A DNA stretch of 10,574 nucleotides, taken from the NCBI GenBank assembly GCA_027596035.1, contig JADGJA010000797.1, forward strand, positions 1-10,574, in the 5' to 3' direction. The stretch comes from Thoreauomyces humboldtii. Taxonomy: Eukaryota > Chytridiomycota > Chytridiomycetes > Spizellomycetales > Powellomycetaceae. A program made the translations under genes and the position numbers. The notes beneath the pieces were generated by a model that was given only the letters and a program-made list of their open reading frames with translations, was not told where the DNA came from and searched no databases. This document shows, piece after piece, positions 7,464 through 10,574 of the stretch (its first letter is position 1; the number at the start of each line of letters is the position of its first letter).

Positions 7464-8675
7464 ATGATGGGCATTGGAACACCCGCCGTGATCGCTGACA
7501 GCACCGCTCAGAACTCCTCTGCCTCAATGTCTCGGACTGACACCGGGCCTTCCACGCCAAATTCCGAGGCCTACTCAGCGACGTCTACCACCGCTGACAG
7601 TCACTACAGCAGCGTCACCAGCAGCGTCCAAGGCCAGGGACACGGGCGTGGTAACGCCAACCGCGATCAGTATGACTTTGCAGCGGCAGTTGGCGTCTGG
7701 GTCCGGATAGAGACGTTCGGGCGGGCACCCGACAATGTATTCGAGGGATTGGTGTTCTCTTACGATCCCATGTTCGGTGCCGTTGTTCTTCAAAGCATCT
7801 CAGCGGACTCAGCGGAGGCGTCCAAGCACGGTCCGTCTTCGACGACGGGTAGTCAGCCTAGCCGAGCATCCACCCCTGGACCCCCTGCCGAAGGCTCTTC
7901 TCCCGCTCCTGTCGCTAAACCCGCCGCTGCCCCCAACGGAAAACCGGTCATGAGCTTTGCTGCTGCTGCCGCAGCAGCCGCGGCACGTACTTCGGCCTCG
8001 CCGTCCCCCTCGGCGTCGAAAAAATCATCGGCTCCTTCCTCCCCTCGACCGGTCTCCAACGCAGCTACGAACGGCACTAGCAGCCCCACCCAGTCCGTTT
8101 CGGGCAAATCCTCGAGCCCTACTCCCGCTTCCGCCATCAAGTTCGATTTTCATCTCGTCAAGCTCAACTTCATCAAGGAGGTGTATGGACTCGCTCGCAT
8201 CGGGGATGAAGGTGGCAGCAGCGACGCGGCCCGTGGTCGCAACGGAAGGCCCCAAAACATGAGAGTTCCGCGTCCCTTGCCAGCACTGGTTCCCGTAGGC
8301 CCCGTCTCCATGGAGAAGGCCGCCGCCCGCTCGGCTGCCGCCATCGCCAGGGTCGGAAACAACGTCTCCCCGGATGCTCAGGTGATTACATTGCAAAACT
8401 TGTGAAATTCCCACTACATCGCTGGCAGCTAAACGAAAAAATTGCCGCCACCTCACGACACACAGGCCATCTTTGACCACCTCGCAAAGACGCTTCCCAC
8501 GCGCTGGCGCGAGTCGGTGATCGTCATCATGGACGAAATCGAGATCGTGGAGCCGTACGGGGTCGCTCAGGTCCGCGTCGTGCAAGGGAAAGGGTCGGGT
8601 GAAGGTGAATTCCTCGCTCGAGTCAAGAAGGTCCTTGAAGGAGTCCGAACGCGGCTGGGAATGGATGGAAAGTAA
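7464..8675 (+). CDS. LSM12: LSM12-like protein: LSm domain plus anticodon-binding-like AD domain
   Basis: Two exons, 7464-8381 and 8466-8675, joined in phase 0 (CAG|GTGATT, ACACAG|GCC), give 375 residues. The 84-nt intron has a GCTAAAC branch. Residues 1-68 are Ser/Thr-rich. LSm strands are VGVWVRIETFG, NVFEGLVFSYDPMFGAVVLQS (76-111) and, after a gap, FDFHLVKLNFIKEVYGL (227-243). The AD domain runs from about 281 to 372: EKAAARSAAAIARVG, then exon 2 with AIFDHLAKTLPTRW, IVIMDEIEIVEPY and a basic C-terminal helix. LSM12 proteins associate with ataxin-2/Pbp1 and ribosomes in mRNA metabolism; this role is inferred from the family. The oddity is a roughly 115-residue Ser/Pro/Ala-rich insert (112-226) between LSm strands, including nine consecutive Ala. 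The second ATG (7467) has the better -3 base, so the true start may be one codon later. Confidence 0.92.
7959..7985 (+). repeat. Nine-alanine tract with mixed codons, 8-bp inverted repeat
   Basis: Nine Ala codons use all four GCN forms, so the run is kept at protein level and not only as a simple DNA repeat. Because GCT codons come first and GCA codons follow, 7959-7978 forms a perfect 8-bp inverted repeat (GCTGCTGC / GCAGCAGC) with a 4-nt loop. Confidence 0.75.
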
Positions 8676-9040
8676 AGGGCGAGGTGGCCAAGTTGGCGCG
8701 CATACCAGAAGGGGAATTAGGGAGAGGGAAGGAGCGAGATACCCCCCAACCGTTGCGTCGCTTCCGGAGATGGCTTGCTACCCTTTCGTCCCCTGTCTCC
8801 TTTCCCTCAAACGACGCGGTTTAAGCTCTTGATCGATTGGGGACTGCGTGATCTCTCATCTGTTGCAGCAAACAGGCCGAACCGCTGTCCAGCTTTACCC
8901 TGCGCGAAACGCAGCCCGGAAACCATCAGGCCTGTCTCGAGATTAGGGGGGAGTATATTATAGTAAAAGCGCTTCGCGCCCGCGCGTGCTGTCCTAGAAA
9001 TCCCACAGACAGGGTTGATGAAGGTATTCGATACATCAGA
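8676..9040. other. Convergent 3' intergenic region
   Basis: About 365 nt lie between the LSM12 stop and the fatty acid hydroxylase stop, so both 3' untranslated regions should be here. An A+T-rich patch (TATATTATAG) lies at about 8954-8963, followed by a short GC-rich inverted repeat (GCGC-TTC-GCGC, about 8970-8980). No coding or RNA gene was recognised. Confidence 0.5.
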
Positions 9041-10329
9041 TCAGTTCAAAAGTGTCCCGAAGACCTTGTCCCAGAGCTGGCGAAATCATGATGAGTCTGG
9101 GGTTCGGAAGCAGCGAAAAGAAGGAGACGGGAAACACCACACGCGCATACCTTCGATGTGATGCCGTACCCCATGTTGGCGTCCTGATAGTGGTGGTTCA
9201 GGTGATACGTCTTCATCTCGCGAAGGTGCTCCGCGAAGGGTCGTCCATGATGGAGGTAGTCTGCCAAAAGAGATGACGCGAAAGATTCGGAGTCAGAGAA
9301 AGAGCGCGGTCGCAAGATGCGATCTTTGGGAAGGAGAAACGCGGCGATTTTGCTCACAGTGGATGAGATCGTATCCAACGTAACCGGCCACCACACCGGG
9401 CGCCAATCCCCATTGAATGTCCAGCGGGAGAAACAGGGCAAAGAACTGCCAGAGGTTCCAGGCGAGAAAGATGGAGAGTGCCGGTGGCATGACCAGACGC
9501 ATCCTAAGCGAGTCGAAAAGGGATGTCAGTGCTGCTGGTCTGACGGAGTGCGCACCATGAAGGGACAACGGACGGACCTGTCCATCGGAAGATAGTGATG
9601 GATTCCGTGCAGCAAAAAATGGGCTGTAAGGGCGTATCGGTTGTCGGGCAGGATGGCCTCGACGTGGAATAGGAAGCGATGGAGCGCGTACTCTATGAAG
9701 CTCCACAGAAGGACGCCCAACGGCATGAGCTGAGCGGCTGCAGTGACGCCTATCCTCTGCACGGCAAAGTAGGCGCACAAGGACCACAGTGGCACCCAGA
9801 CGATGGGCACCACGTACCACGGGGTGCGAGTGAACATCTCGAGCAGAGGGTGCCCGAAGATGGGGGCGGGATAGCCGAGGTGGCGGGGGATGTGGACCTG
9901 CTCGAGGTACCGTTCCTTTGAGTAGTTGCTGCGAAAGACCTGCATGAACATGGGCTTCGTGTAGTCGATGAAGGGTTCCTTCTTTCCGAGCGTGGAGGTC
10001 GGTGATGATGAGGAGAGGTCGGTGGTGGATTTGGGAGTTCCCGCGGGCAGGGTCACACCGCTGGACGTGTCCAGCACTCCGACGCAGTAGTCCTCCAGCA
10101 TCTCGTAGGCCGCCTCGCTGTGGAGGTGCTCGAGCTTGTCCTCCATGACGGCGGTGACGTCCTGGCCGCCGTACTGGAGAAGAAGCTCCTCGCCTCCGGG
10201 GTGGTCGAACATGAACTGGGACACATCATAGACTTTGTTGTTGACGATGACCCAGACGCTCTTTGCGGTGTTATGGCGGGCCACGTCCTCGCGACAGAGA
10301 ACCACCGTTGCTTCGGGCAAGCCCATCAT
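9041..10329 (-). CDS. SCS7: Fatty acid 2-hydroxylase (sphingolipid alpha-hydroxylase), cytochrome b5 fusion
   Basis: Four exons on the minus strand: 9578-10329, 9358-9503, 9151-9260 and 9041-9076, giving 347 residues, close to the family size. Introns are 74, 97 and 74 nt; the first two contain CTGAC branches. The enzyme adds a 2-hydroxyl to the N-acyl chain of ceramide or its fatty acid in the endoplasmic reticulum. Residues about 8-87 are a cytochrome b5 domain with heme ligands His43 (DHPGG) and probably His70 (HLHSEAA). A Ser/Thr linker leads to the conserved KPMFMQV and HIPRHLG region. Membrane segments lie near 171-190, 198-216, 254-276 and 282-299. Di-iron His clusters are HRFLFH (217-222), HFLLHGIHH (237-245), YYLHHG (300-305) and TYHLNHHY (317-324). 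The last 36-nt exon encodes LWDKVFGTLLN, restoring the usual family ending. The start ATGATG at 10329 has A at -3. Confidence 0.96.
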
Positions 10330-10574
10330 TGTGCCGATGTGATGTAAGGATGAGCGAGGTGAGTGGCGGAGAGTACGAGCGAGAGGCGAAGCCGAAGTGT
10401 TATGACAAGATACAGTTGGCAGTGGTACTAGTATTGATCAGGACAAGAAGGAAGCCACAGACAGGGTCGCAAGAACCAGAGAGAGACAGAGAGAGAGAGA
10501 GAGAGACAAAGGAATGTAAACGAAGCGGTAAAGGGTCGGGGCAGGGGAAGGGAACCGGGGAGCAACTGTCTCTT
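10330..10574 (-). promoter_or_regulatory. CT-rich upstream region of the fatty acid hydroxylase gene
   Basis: The upstream strand is strongly pyrimidine-rich, a common style of fungal promoter and leader. It includes an uninterrupted (GA)9 microsatellite on the plus strand at 10489-10506. No TATA box is obvious. The upstream limit lies at or beyond the window end. Confidence 0.45.
10489..10506. repeat. (GA)9 / (TC)9 microsatellite
   Basis: Nine uninterrupted GA dinucleotides, flanked on the left by an imperfect GAGAGACA stretch, lie about 160-180 nt upstream of the hydroxylase ATG. Confidence 0.9.

Noticed and set aside
8025..8585. Long minus-strand open frame opposite LSM12
   Set aside because: A shadow of the GC-rich LSM12 exons; it spans the LSM12 intron and has no motif of its own.

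Overview
The window looks like nuclear DNA of a fungus, most likely a basidiomycete. Introns are short (61 to 106 nt where I could fix both ends), have GT..AG borders and mostly carry CTRAY-type branch points. Coding regions are GC-rich, and the gene set is typical of fungi: a secreted proteinase K-type protease, a cytochrome b5-fused fatty acid 2-hydroxylase, LSM12 and a Maf-type pyrophosphatase. The phylum is an inference from gene style. No marker gene fixes it. Bacterial features such as operons, ribosome binding sites, CRISPR arrays and insertion sequences are absent, and I found no tRNA or rRNA.

Layout from left to right: (1) minus strand, 81-1163, a Ser/Pro-rich protein with a duplicated SRRxS/TP block and an RVxF-like motif. 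(2) Minus strand, 1671 to about 2535 or further, a Gln/Tyr-rich repeat protein with a YFGPRGL segment and a PPPY motif; its first exon is uncertain. (3) Plus strand, 3246-4050, a three-exon Maf/HAM1-like nucleotide pyrophosphatase whose second intron is in frame and stop-free. (4) Minus strand, 4210-5845, a five-exon secreted S8A/I9 protease whose last 38-nt exon gives a Cys-rich tail. (5) Minus strand, 6778-7090, a small three-exon twin CX9C protein resembling complex I assembly factor NDUFAF8; no exon is long enough to stand out as an ORF. (6) Plus strand, 7464-8675, LSM12 with a long low-complexity insert inside its LSm fold. (7) Minus strand, 9041-10329, a four-exon fatty acid 2-hydroxylase (Scs7/FA2H).

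The genes do not form a pathway. They are an ordinary eukaryotic neighbourhood: convergent pairs at 4050/4210 and 8675/9041, and divergent pairs at 2535/3246 and 7090/7464. The points most worth following are the hidden CX9C gene, the protease tail exon, the stopless Maf intron, the duplicated phospho-motif protein and the prion-like Q/Y protein. I saw no clearly new multi-gene system.
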